The notes below the pieces were generated by a model. The model was given only the letters and a program-made list of their open reading frames with translations, was not told the origin of the DNA and did no database searches. Below are positions 39,001-46,096 of a stretch of 60,000 nucleotides of DNA, in pieces (position 1 is the first letter of the stretch; each line of letters begins with the position of its first letter). Position numbers and translations under genes: made by a program. The stretch is from Owenia fusiformis (taxonomy: Eukaryota; Annelida; Polychaeta; Sabellida; Oweniidae), in NCBI GenBank assembly GCA_903813345.2, contig CAIIXF020000008.1, positions 19,702,822 through 19,762,821 of the forward strand. The letters run 5' to 3'.

Positions 39001-42000
39001 TTATATACATATATATATATATTTGTATATCTATATTCAAATAGTAGAGACCTGATAAAATCATATCATTCATGAAAATGAAGAGACAACTGCGATTGTC
39101 AGATGTTATCCTATTTTCTATACCAGGTCCTTGATTAATGGGATTTAGATCCTACAGGCCTCATGATTTAATTGGACCATAAAAAATCTAAAAATCATTA
39201 AATCAAATTCAGATCACTTATACATGTACATGTATTTTGATCTCACGACAATAGGGACCCTTAAAGGACTATTTTCAGAAAATTCCAGAAACCAAAAGGT
39301 GTAGACCTATAATTGCCAGAAAAGAATAAAAGGAAGAACAAGAAAAAGATGGCAAATTGTGTCCTGTCCTTATGCATTGAACAAACCAGTCCATAAGCTC
39401 AACACCCCCCCCCCACTTGGCCTTTGAATCCCCCTTATTAGTGTGTTCCTTTGAAATGTAACTTAAATCACACAAACAAATGTGAGTACGTACAATGAAA
39501 ACATAAACACATTCAATGTAAACACTACACAAAATATAACTTATATAAAAAGTGTTTTCATATGAAACAAACAAATTATAATGAAAACTGATAGTATGCG
39601 AGTGACAGAATCAAGACCATTCATTTTGGCAAAAAACAAGTCTTTGTTATCTTGAAGAACTCTGCAGAAAAAGGTAGAATTAGAGTTAATTATTAACAGT
39701 GAAATACAAATCAACAAAATGAGAACAGAACAAGCCTCCAGACAGTGCTCAAATGAGAAAAATAGATGAGAAATAGCAACTAAGGGAATAGTTAGACATA
39801 AAAAGACATAGCAGATAGTACTAGTTATGAATAATTCATATATTCTAATGATAATTGAAGAAAAGGCAATTATGTTCAGCGATCCTGAATGGATGGAGGG
39901 ACAAATGAAAGAAACTGAAGGCCGGGGTATAATATAAACATGACTGTAGTATAGCTCATAAAGATAATTCTGTTTTTGTGATTATCTTTATTTTAGCCCT
40001 TCGCTACCCAGAATGATGAGATTTTGAGAATCTCTAAAGAAGCTGCTCTAATTTTAAGAATTAAGTCCAATAGACACAAATTATTCAAAATTTTCACATG
40101 TGTAGAAAGGTTGGGGGCTTACTTTTTTACCAAATTGAACACTACATTTTGTATATATTTATTTAGTTAATGTCAAAAACTGGTAAAAATTCTCTGGTTT
40201 CAGACCCATTTTACTGTCTTGTTACAAAGCTAAACATGCAATATCATTCAGCCTTTTAGTTCAATACCAACCCTTTATTTAACTGTTTGCTTGCAGCACT
40301 GGATGGAGCCCTGTTAAACCAGTTGCCAAAAGTCAAGGTACTCAGGAACAGCAAAAGAGAAGGTCAGTAATGTTATATTATGATAAAAGTAGTAGTTATA
40401 TTGAATACAGTAGGCTCGTAGCCAGGAGGGTTCAGGTTTGAGCCAAATATTCATTCAAAATCTTGCAGGTTTTACCATTTTGAGCTCTTTTCAAGTGATT
40501 TTGGCAATGTTTGCAGCCAAAGTTGTCAAATAGAAACCCCCTTGGGCAGAACACCTCCCCCATGGCAAAACCTGGCTCTTGGCCTGTCAAACAGGAATTC
40601 AGTTGAATACAATGTATACAATGTACATGTATATGATTATTGAACCAAACTTGCCCTAACTTACTGTTAGGCTGTACGTGTCTCTCTTATATCAAATAAC
40701 CCCTTAAATTCCCTTCCAAGTACTCTAATAGGAGCATTATTCTGAAAGACCTCCAAGTTGGTGAATTTGGAGCATCTGAAACTTTAGTCTACTTTGTGAA
40801 TCAAAATGAAATAGACATGAAAATTATTATCTTGATACATTATCAAATGAAGAATAACTTGACAGTTTCATAAAAAAGCTGATATTTCTGAGCAGTTCAG
40901 CTACTTTTCATCACAATTCCAGTTTTACAACAGCGGATTGTTCCTTTCTCATGATATACAGTAAATGATGAATATGCCCAGGTGGCACATTTATTTATGT
41001 TTGTGTCTATCATGATCATTATATGTGATGGACAGTTATTTCCTCTAACCAGACTTCAAACACATGCTTTATGAATAGTTGGAACAGCAAAACAAAATAA
41101 TTGTAAGAATGCATGGTGCATCTTGTTGCATATATTTCGATAGACTCAATGCGAGTAGCAATTATCTTGATTTATGTCATTAAGAATTCAAAATTCAGTC
41201 AAACTCACATTTGAAATTCTTTTCTCCAGTATGAATTTTATAATGTTTGTTATGATTTGACTATATTGAAAATGTTTTAGAACAGACATCACATTTGAAA
41301 TTCTTTTCTCCAGTATGAATTCTATAATGTTCCACATTTGTACTCATCATAGCATACGAGGGTTGATCATAAAGTTCTCATAATATCTCTCTAATTTCTT
41401 TATTTTTCAATATTTCCCTATGAAATTTTCACAGAATGTGCAGCATGGAATGTTTTATTGATCCAGCAAAAAATATTTAGAATAATAGAAACATTAAGTA
41501 AGAAATGGTTGCCATAGTAACTTGAAGTCAAGGCACCCGGGGCAAATAAAAAAACTAGCTAGAATAGCCCCCATTAACCATGTTTAAATACATGGTAAGT
41601 TGTCAAATAAGCTATCAAAGATATTAAACTGTCAAATAATATGTGCTCCTGACTGTTGTGAACTATTATAATGGTCATGTCAATGTGTGATCTCACAATG
41701 CATGATTGTTATGCTTCATTAGAAGTGACTGTTAGACCCCATGACTGTTTTGTCAAATATCCCGAGGAAAATTGATTGTGCCCCTTTAGTTCATTTTTGA
41801 CATGTACAAACCACACACAGGGTGTAATTTTGTTGATACCTTAACAATATATTTGTTTTAGATCATATTTAGTCTGACCAAAGGATCTTACAAACTTAAC
41901 ATAACATTTTATCAATATTAATTTTATTTTTCTGAAGATCTCTGCATCTATTGCATTCTCTTACTCAGTCATTTTTGATCATTATATATAGCTTTGAGTC

Positions 42001-45000
42001 TCAGGCTCTGATATCTAATGTAGCATGAAAGCATCCCCTATGACATCACACGATCCACATGATCAATTTTTTAATAGTAAAAGCACTTAACAACATATTC
42101 AAGTTAACATTTTAATGTGTTTGGTAATTTATGAGAGTTTATTATGTGTGTTAAAATGGTTAATTAGAGCCATTCTCTCAATTACTTTTATTTGCCCTGG
42201 GTGCCTTGATTTTCCCTTACTATGGCAACCATTTCTTATCTACCATTTTTGTTAAACTAAATATTTTTAGCTGAATTAATAAGACATTCTATGCTGCACA
42301 TTCTGTGAAAATTTCATTAGAATATATTGAACAATAAAGAAATTAGAGATATATTATGAGAACTTTATGATCAACCCTCGTATATCACAAATATGTTCTC
42401 CTTTATGGCCACTTGTAATAATGCTACCACTAGGAGTATCATCATTCATCATCAGAGCTTATTTATCATGCTTTTGGCAGTACATGTATTTATCTCATCA
42501 ACATTAATTATCATACTTTCGGCATTAGCTATCACACAATCAGCATTATTCATCACAGCTTTCCAATTAGTAATCATATCATCAGCTACATCACCACTAT
42601 TAATGACCTTGCTTAACCATAGTCCCTTTCCATAATAAAGGTAAATTCCATGTGTTGCCTTCCTAGTTTATCTAAGCATTATTTCGATTTTATTTGGTCA
42701 ACTTAAGTTTTACAATACAATTGATGAAGTAAAACAGGTTAAGCACTTTGGAGCTAGGCGGAAGGGTGCCGTAACCACAAAGTTGCAAATTCGAGACATG
42801 TGTGCACTCCTTGTGTTTATTCATATATGACCACTGTCTGAGCTTTCAGTTGTAGAGGTATTGTAAGAGGGTCTGATGCGGCCAGTGCCAATATCCTTAT
42901 ATCTCTATTCATTGTTTCAGGCTTGATTAGGTCTCGTGTAAGAGGGGCAGATGCGGCCAGTGCCAATATCCTTATATCTCTATTCATTGTTTCAGGCTTG
43001 ATTAGGTCTCGTGTAAGAGGGGCAGATGCGGCCAGTGCCAATATCCTTATATCTCTATTCATTGTTTCAGGCTTGATTAGGTCTCGTGTAAGAGGGGCTG
43101 ATGCGGCCAGTGCCAATATCCTTATATCTCTATTCATTGTTTCAGGCTTGATTAGGTCTCGTGTAAGAGGGGCTGATGCGGCCAGTGCCAATATCCTTAT
43201 ATCTCTATTCATTGTTTCAGGCTTGATTAGGTCTCGTGTAAGAGGGGCTGATGCGGCCAGTGCCAATATCCTTATATCTCTATTCATTGTTTCAGGCTTG
43301 ATTAGGTCTCGTGTAAGAGGGGCTGATGCGGCCAGTGCCAATATCCTTATATCTCTATTCATTGTTTCAGGCTTGATTAGGTCTCGTATAAGAGGGGCAG
43401 ATGCGGCCAGTGCCAATATCCTTATATCTCTATTCATTGTTTCAGGCTTGATTAGGTCCCGTGTAAGAGGGGCTGATGCGGCCAGTGCCAATACCCTTAT
43501 ATCTCTGTTCATTGTTTCAGGCTTGATTAGGTCCCGTGTAAGAAGGGCTGATGCGGCCAGCGCCAATATCCTTATATCTCTATTCATTGTTTCAGGCTTG
43601 ATTAGGTCCCGTGTAAGAGGGGCTGATGCGGCCATTGCCAATACCCTTATATCTCTGTTCATTGTTTCAGGCTTGATTAGGTCCCGTGTAAGAAGGGCTG
43701 ATGCGGCCAGCGCCAATATCCTTATATCTCTATTCATTGTTTCAGGCTTGATTAGGTCCCGTGTAAGAGGGGCTGATGCGGCCAGTACCAATATCCTTAT
43801 ATCTCTATTCATTGTTTCAGGCTTGATTAGGTCCCGTGTAAGAGGGGCTGATGTGGCCAGTGCCAATATCCTTACATTCCTAGACAGTCATTGTGAATGC
43901 AACAAAGGCTGGCTACAACCACTACTTCAACAAGTCAAAGATGTAAGCATTATATAAATTGGCTATTTTTGCTGAAGCCTTACTACAATAATATTAAATA
44001 ATATAGCTTTTACAATTTTTGATTGATTTAGTACCAGATGATACTTCTGATCTGACCGAATATTTGAAATGTTTGATCAACATTTTAGATGTGAAAAAAT
44101 GTGTAATGGAATAGATTTGATGATTTTTATGGAGCTTATATTAGTACTGATTATTTCAATAGAAATGATTGCATATATGGACATGAACAAGTATTTTTAC
44201 AGAAGCATTTTTATCTCTCCACCAGAAGTGGTGACATATTGTTGTAGTCACTAACTTTTTGTGGATGGTGCTTTACATTCGGCGATCAGTATCTGTAACA
44301 AATGGCAGGTGATGACATTTTGCATGTGAATGCCTTGTTTCTTGTGTGTTGCTAATTGAAATAATAAAGAAGAAGTCGCACTCTGACAGATCGATTGCTT
44401 CTTTGAGCCAATGAACATTGACCAATCAAGGGAAATGATACTGATATGCAACCTGAATATGTTTTCCCCATCAATTCTCATTTATTCAACATATTTCATT
44501 AAACTTCCATACAACACAAAATATATTGCAATTGAAAATAAACCAACAACAAGCGCAATTATCATGAATGATAATTTTAATATTGAAACAGTGTCAGAAT
44601 TCCTTGAAATGAGACTCCATATTGTACATATTATTACTGTAAAATCGGCTCTAAAATGGCTATTTGTACAAAATGTGAAAAAAATTGGGCCATTGGTATT
44701 CGAGTAATTGCCTTGACGGACAGACGGACAGATGGATTTACGGAGGCATTCCTTATATCCCTCCAAACTTGTTCAATGGGATAATTACATGTTGCCTGCT
44801 GCTTATGCAACCCCTTTCTAATTGCAGGACCCATACAGTATTGTTAGTCCTGTGATAGATGTCATCAGTACAGATAGCTTCTCTTATGTGGGAGCTTCTA
44901 GCGATCTCAGGGGAGGTAAGCAATTATTCTATACCATTGCCTTAATTGCATATATATTTGATATTTAGCATTATATATTGTTATAGTCTCCAATTCTTTA

Positions 45001-46096
45001 TGGACATTGTTTGGCAGTTGGTGTTTGGCAGTTAATTATTAGTGGTTGTGTTCAGCATCTGTTACAAATGGCAGGTGGTGACATTTTGCATATTAATGCC
45101 CTGTTTAACCTACCTACAGTTTCTTGCACACAATATAATATACACAATACAGGGTGGGCCACAAAAGTGGGACACTGCATCATTCTTAAGATTTAAGATC
45201 ACATAGATGAAGCATGTGTAAGATACCAAAGGATTGGAATTTAATAGGCTTTAATCAGGTGCATTCATATGTAACGTGTCTTTAATGCTGTAAAAGTTAT
45301 GACAATTTTAGATTGTGACAGTGGTGTCAACATTAGGTATTTTATTTGTAAAATCTACATTTTTATGCCATCTTGAGATACTGTGCCCTAATTTTCACTA
45401 TTTTCGCTGAAGAGGCTAGACCATGAAATTAAAGGCACAGTGAAAATTTAATTTAACATTGAATTCAATTGGATAATTCTTCAGACAGTGGTATTTAATG
45501 ACCATGAAATATTTCAGATTGACTATATAGTGATTTTTTTGTTAGCAAAAATTTGGGCTTTTACAGTATTTGCTACCATTTATTGTACTACTTTATCCCA
45601 GACTTGTTGCACTTTACTGGTGTAACCAGTTTATCCTCACAACCTATAGTCACATTTTCCAACCAGGTTAACGTCATTAACATAGTTTTTTAAATAAGTC
45701 ATAGTAGTGATAAAATGTGTTTTTGTATACAGAAGACTGCCTAAGCTACTAAAATTTGTAAAGATATTCTGGTGAGATGTGAGTTAAATAAATGAAGAAA
45801 ACAGTTAAAATTTTAGTAATGAACTCATTAATTTTCCTGGCATTTGGTTACAATGAACCCTCTATTAAAAAGAATATCTGAGGGTCCTATATTTGGCCCA
45901 TCCTGTACATATTTAAGTTAACAAAATATGTAGAATACAAATATGTGCAAAGGCTAAGGTTACTGAAATCTGGAATCTATTTACTCATATGTTCATTCTT
46001 TGTCAATAAAGGGTTTGATTGGAGCCTACATTTTAAATGGGAGCCGTTGACGTTTGCACAACGTACAGCCAGAGATGATCCCACTAAACCAATCAG
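8834..46096 (+). CDS. Polypeptide N-acetylgalactosaminyltransferase, GALNT14/16-like (3'-partial, 8 exons)
   Basis: Exons 8834-9007, 12368-12534, 21201-21299, 35165-35232, 40297-40362, 43821-43942, 44828-44915 and 46012-46096 join in frame to 289 codons plus 2 bases, with no stops. The protein starts [16 protein letters not shown], a type II Golgi anchor (about residues 6-27), followed by a charged stem. The GT-A core follows: [17 protein letters not shown] (128-144), IILVDD (160-165), the [11 protein letters not shown] loop (192-202) and the metal-binding DSHCE (DxH at 213-215). [10 protein letters not shown] and DPTKPIR favour the GALNT14/16 branch. The family transfers GalNAc from UDP-GalNAc to Ser/Thr to start mucin-type O-glycans in the Golgi. 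The rest of the catalytic domain (WGGEN region) and the ricin-type lectin domain are not in the window. Exon 6 carries an unusual acceptor array. Confidence 0.93.
10975..11225 (+). repeat. 20-bp minisatellite
   Basis: About 12 imperfect copies of a unit close to AGGTGTTCATTTTACCTGAG. Changes are scattered and some units read GACTGTT in place of ACCTGAG. Confidence 0.88.
12187..12236 (+). repeat. Microsatellite (TATTG/ATTGT)n
   Basis: A run of about ten five-base units of the type ATTGT, beginning with ATTATATTGT variants. Confidence 0.9.
12368..12534 (+). CDS. GALNT exon 2 (stem to IPDTR motif)
   Basis: Acceptor GTTTCAG, donor GTATGT, ends in phase 2. It encodes DPYKKHAFN and NIPDTR, which match the conserved 'DPY..AFN...S....R.IPDTR' stretch ahead of the catalytic domain. 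Confidence 0.9.
12690..13026. mobile_element. Decayed family B MITE copy
   Basis: Aligns by eye with 5231-5608: TTAAAAGAGAGCTT, CTGAACTCACCG, GGCAGAG and a right end reading CAGGGTA are preserved, with many substitutions and an unclear left end. It is older than the other two copies. Confidence 0.75.
15262..16678. mobile_element. Nested element with TGTCCCCACCA ends and internal 161-bp repeats
   Basis: Starts TGTCCCCACCACATAGTG and ends with the inverse CACCACTTGGTGGGGACA. The first 20 bases also form a small hairpin. A GTCC/GTCT tetranucleotide run (about 15308-15368) follows the left end. The interior is mostly a six-fold 161-bp tandem repeat. It lies inside the 3.56-kb transposon. Class unknown. 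Confidence 0.7.
15780..16640 (+). repeat. Six tandem copies of a roughly 161-bp unit
   Basis: The marker CCATTTTGGATTTTCCGTCC recurs (with changes) near 15784, 15948, 16109, 16270, 16432 and 16583. Each copy is followed by TCTTGTCTGTAAAGTCTTGT and AATTTTCAGGGATGATTCTT. Confidence 0.88.
18836..19384 (-). mobile_element. Family A copy 2, split by a family B MITE
   Basis: Its two halves (18836-18930 and 19306-19384) align with other family A members in reverse orientation. It ends CCTGGCTACGGGCCTG at 19384. The left terminus is eroded. Confidence 0.8.
18931..19305. mobile_element. Family B MITE nested in family A
   Basis: 375 bp, with ends TACCCTTTGC and the inverse of TACCCTGCGC. It is flanked by the 9-bp repeat GCCTAAATT (18922-18930 and 19306-19314) derived from the host MITE. 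Very similar to 5231-5608, including TGACGTCA at 19075-19082. Confidence 0.93.
21201..21299 (+). CDS. GALNT exon 3 ([12 protein letters not shown])
   Basis: Acceptor TTTCCAG, donor GTATTC. The first base completes a Gly codon before Cys-115. It encodes [20 protein letters not shown], the hallmark of the family's UDP-sugar domain. Confidence 0.95.
22001..22821. mobile_element. TIR element (CACTGGTGGATA ends) with nested LINE fragment
   Basis: The ends CACTGGTGGATA and TATCCACCAGTG continue inward into matching GCGAAGGTAACTGCC sequence. The 5-bp repeat AGTAT flanks it (21996-22000 and 22822-22826). The terminal sequence itself contains an inverted GCGAAGGT/ACCTTCGC pair. Excluding the LINE insert, the element is about 200 bp. 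Confidence 0.82.
22050..22669 (-). mobile_element. 5'-truncated non-LTR retrotransposon (LINE) fragment
   Basis: Bounded by a 13-bp duplication CTTCGCATTCAAG (22037-22049 and 22670-22682), with an oligo-A tail at the low-coordinate end on the minus strand. The minus-strand frame 22574-22230 contains [20 protein letters not shown], the Cys/His motif that follows reverse transcriptase in many LINEs, then a hydrophobic C-terminal region ending at a stop. Only the 3' end of the element was inserted, as usual for target-primed reverse transcription. Confidence 0.85.
22937..23124 (-). mobile_element. Family A copy 3
   Basis: Starts CAGGCCCGTAGCCTGAG and ends CCTGGCTATGGGCCAG. The core CAAAAATTCTTTCAAAAT is shared with other copies. 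Confidence 0.8.
23785..24406. mobile_element. Mariner/Tc1-type MITE with CAGGGTGGGCC ends
   Basis: 622 bp, with inverted ends CAGGGTGGGCCAAAAAAACG, and AAAGTGGCG continuing the match for about 32 bases. It is flanked by TA on both sides. No transposase. The TA target and CAGGGTG end place it with Tc1/mariner elements. Confidence 0.85.
26104..26231. repeat. Inverted repeat, 18-19-base arms
   Basis: TTCCAATATGGCGGTTT near 26105 pairs with AAACCGCCATATTGGAA near 26213 across a loop of about 90 bases. The segment around it (25900-26240) is less AT-rich than its surroundings. Confidence 0.75.
27343..27358. repeat. 16-bp palindrome with adjacent copies
   Basis: ACCCACGTACGTGGGT is a perfect palindrome, followed by two further GTACGTGGGTA-like words within 25 bases. 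Confidence 0.8.
27659..27819 (+). mobile_element. Family A copy 4 (decayed)
   Basis: GGCCCCTAGCCAT start, AAACTGCATGAT core and GCAACGGGCCTG end align with the family, with internal deletions. Confidence 0.7.
32334..32532 (+). mobile_element. Family A copy 5
   Basis: CAGGCCCGTAGCCAGG start and CCTGGTTACGGGCCTG end, flanked by AATAG (32329-32333 and 32533-32537). Confidence 0.85.
33091..33193 (+). CDS. Doubtful exon-like frame, unknown product
   Basis: From ATG at 33091 (or 33094) the frame reads [20 protein letters not shown] and onward to NED. A strong donor GTAAGT follows GAGGATA. Lys/Arg-rich with some host-like codon use. It could be a first exon of an unknown gene, part of a mobile element, or chance. 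No partner exon was found. Confidence 0.2.
33702..33804. repeat. Perfect 25-bp inverted repeat with a 53-base loop
   Basis: 33702-33726 and 33780-33804 are exact reverse complements, core GACCTGAATCGATTGCAAAC. No flanking target duplication is obvious. Confidence 0.92.
35165..35232 (+). CDS. GALNT exon 4 (IILVDD)
   Basis: 68 nt, acceptor TTTTTCAG, donor GTAAGT. It encodes [18 protein letters not shown], contiguous in frame with exons 3 and 5. Confidence 0.94.
35271..35611. mobile_element. Foldback element with four GAATTCGTACGATCC motifs
   Basis: The ends read GGGGCCGTGAATTCGTACGA and the inverse of GGGGCCATGAATTCGTACGA. Two further copies of GAATTCGTACGATCC lie inside (about 35371 forward, about 35509 inverse), so the sequence folds as nested inverted repeats around GGATAAAT/ATTTATCC blocks. 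Non-autonomous, class unknown. Confidence 0.8.
36745..36952 (-). mobile_element. Family A copy 6
   Basis: CAGGCCCGTAGCCAGG to CCTGGCTACGGGCCTG, flanked by the 6-bp repeat TGAGCC (36739-36744 and 36953-36958). One of the best-preserved copies. Confidence 0.9.
37131..37300 (-). mobile_element. Family A copy 7 (decayed ends)
   Basis: The core (TCTTTCAAAATGATGCAGTT, then CAAGTGATTTTGG) and the CCCCTTGGCAAAAGCTGG end match the family. The terminal repeats are degraded. Confidence 0.65.
40297..40362 (+). CDS. GALNT exon 5
   Basis: 66 nt, acceptor CTTGCAG, donor GTCAGT. It encodes [18 protein letters not shown], which matches the 'LPKVKCLRN..R.GL' stretch of the family. It ends with one base of the Gly codon completed by exon 6. 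Confidence 0.93.
40411..40586 (-). mobile_element. Family A copy 8 (decayed)
   Basis: GGCTCGTAGCCAGG start, CCTGGCTCTTGGCCTG end, core TTTTACCATTTTGAGC. Confidence 0.7.
41193..41350 (-). pseudogene. C2H2 zinc-finger gene fragment
   Basis: The minus strand encodes [20 protein letters not shown], a stop, then [18 protein letters not shown] and another stop. The HTGEKxFKC linkers are diagnostic of tandem C2H2 fingers. Both linkers sit on near-identical DNA (CATTTGAAATTCTTTTCTCC on the plus strand). Stops and missing finger residues show it is dead. It ends within 10 bases of the next mobile element. Confidence 0.85.
41357..42380. mobile_element. Long-TIR mariner-type MITE
   Basis: 1024 bp, with ends CGAGGGTTGATCATAAAG and its inverse, TA on both sides. 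The inverted repeats run about 194 bp (41357-41550 and 42187-42380) with scattered mismatches. Both inner ends read ATGGTTGCCATAGTAA...GGCACCC(G/A)GGGCAAAT, close to the inner TIR ends of the intact mariner at 50565. No transposase. Confidence 0.88.
42846..43875 (+). repeat. 75-bp tandem array: 13 copies of the GALNT exon 6 acceptor and 5' exon end
   Basis: Each unit starts at an acceptor TTCATTGTTTCAG|GC and runs through 52-54 bases of exon 6, then 21-23 bases of intron pyrimidine tract. Acceptor cuts fall at 42921 + 75n (n = 0 to 12), the last being the true exon start. A degraded 14th unit lies at about 42846-42920. All 13 units are exactly 75 bp, so phase is kept, and none has a stop in the exon frame, giving one frame from 42923 to the exon end. 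The first seven units read AGGTCTCG and the last six AGGTCCCG. Units 8/9 and 10/11 form a 150-bp higher-order repeat. Confidence 0.97.
43821..43942 (+). CDS. GALNT exon 6, shortest form (GADxA loop and DSHCE metal site)
   Basis: 122 nt, acceptor TTGTTTCAG, donor GTAAGC. It encodes [20 protein letters not shown] followed by [10 protein letters not shown] and QPLLQQVKD. Exact homology to the family across the 5' boundary shows that the last of 13 acceptors in the array gives the canonical protein. The 12 upstream acceptors would add 25 residues each without changing frame. Confidence 0.93.
43943..44827 (+). other. GALNT intron 6
   Basis: 885 bp. Contains one member of the interspersed GTAACAAATGGCAGGTG family (about 44230-44345) and a short GACGGACAGACG run near 44716. 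No coding sequence. Confidence 0.6.
44230..44345 (+). repeat. Interspersed repeat, copy with GTAACAAATGGCAGGTG core
   Basis: Shares with 14056-14125, 20985-21065 and 44985-45110 the order TAGTC...TTTGTGGATGG...CTGTAACAAATGGCAGGTG...ATTTTGCATG..AATGCC.TGTTT. All four are in plus orientation and in GALNT introns. Confidence 0.8.
44828..44915 (+). CDS. GALNT exon 7
   Basis: 88 nt, acceptor ATTGCAG, donor GTAAGC. It encodes [20 protein letters not shown] followed by VGASSDLRG, matching the 'RVVSPVIDxIxxDxFxY' segment. Confidence 0.93.
44985..45110 (+). repeat. Interspersed repeat, second copy in the exon 6-8 region
   Basis: Same family as 44230-44345, core CTGTTACAAATGGCAGGTGG. Lies about 35 bp ahead of a mariner-type MITE. 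Confidence 0.75.
45150..45905. mobile_element. Mariner-type MITE with CAGGGTGGGCCA ends
   Basis: 756 bp in GALNT intron 7, start CAGGGTGGGCCACAAAAG, end TTGGCCCATCCTG, TA on both sides. Termini resemble 23785-24406, but the interior is different. Confidence 0.75.
46012..46096 (+). CDS. GALNT exon 8 (last exon found)
   Basis: 85 nt, acceptor AATAAAG, donor GTACTT. It encodes [18 protein letters not shown] then DDPTKPIR. It ends in phase 2 within the Arg codon that precedes the conserved 'TPxIAGGLF' of the next, missing exon. Confidence 0.9.

Larger units (their letters stand above)
35233..40296 (+). other. GALNT intron 4
   Basis: 5.06 kb. Holds a foldback element (35271-35611), two family A copies and simple AT-rich DNA. 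No exon recognised between about 37300 and 40290. Confidence 0.65.
40363..43820 (+). other. GALNT intron 5 and acceptor array
   Basis: Holds family A copy 8, a zinc-finger pseudogene fragment, a long-TIR mariner-type MITE and then the 75-bp array that ends at exon 6. Confidence 0.7.

Noticed and set aside
42725-42800. tRNA-derived SINE (B-box-like GCAAATTCGAGAC)
   Set aside because: No A-box at the proper distance and no tail. The match is too weak.
42817-43866. 349-codon minus-strand open frame through the 75-bp array
   Set aside because: A 75-bp period leaves any stop-free frame open for the whole array on either strand. The plus strand has family homology and splice sites, the minus strand has none.
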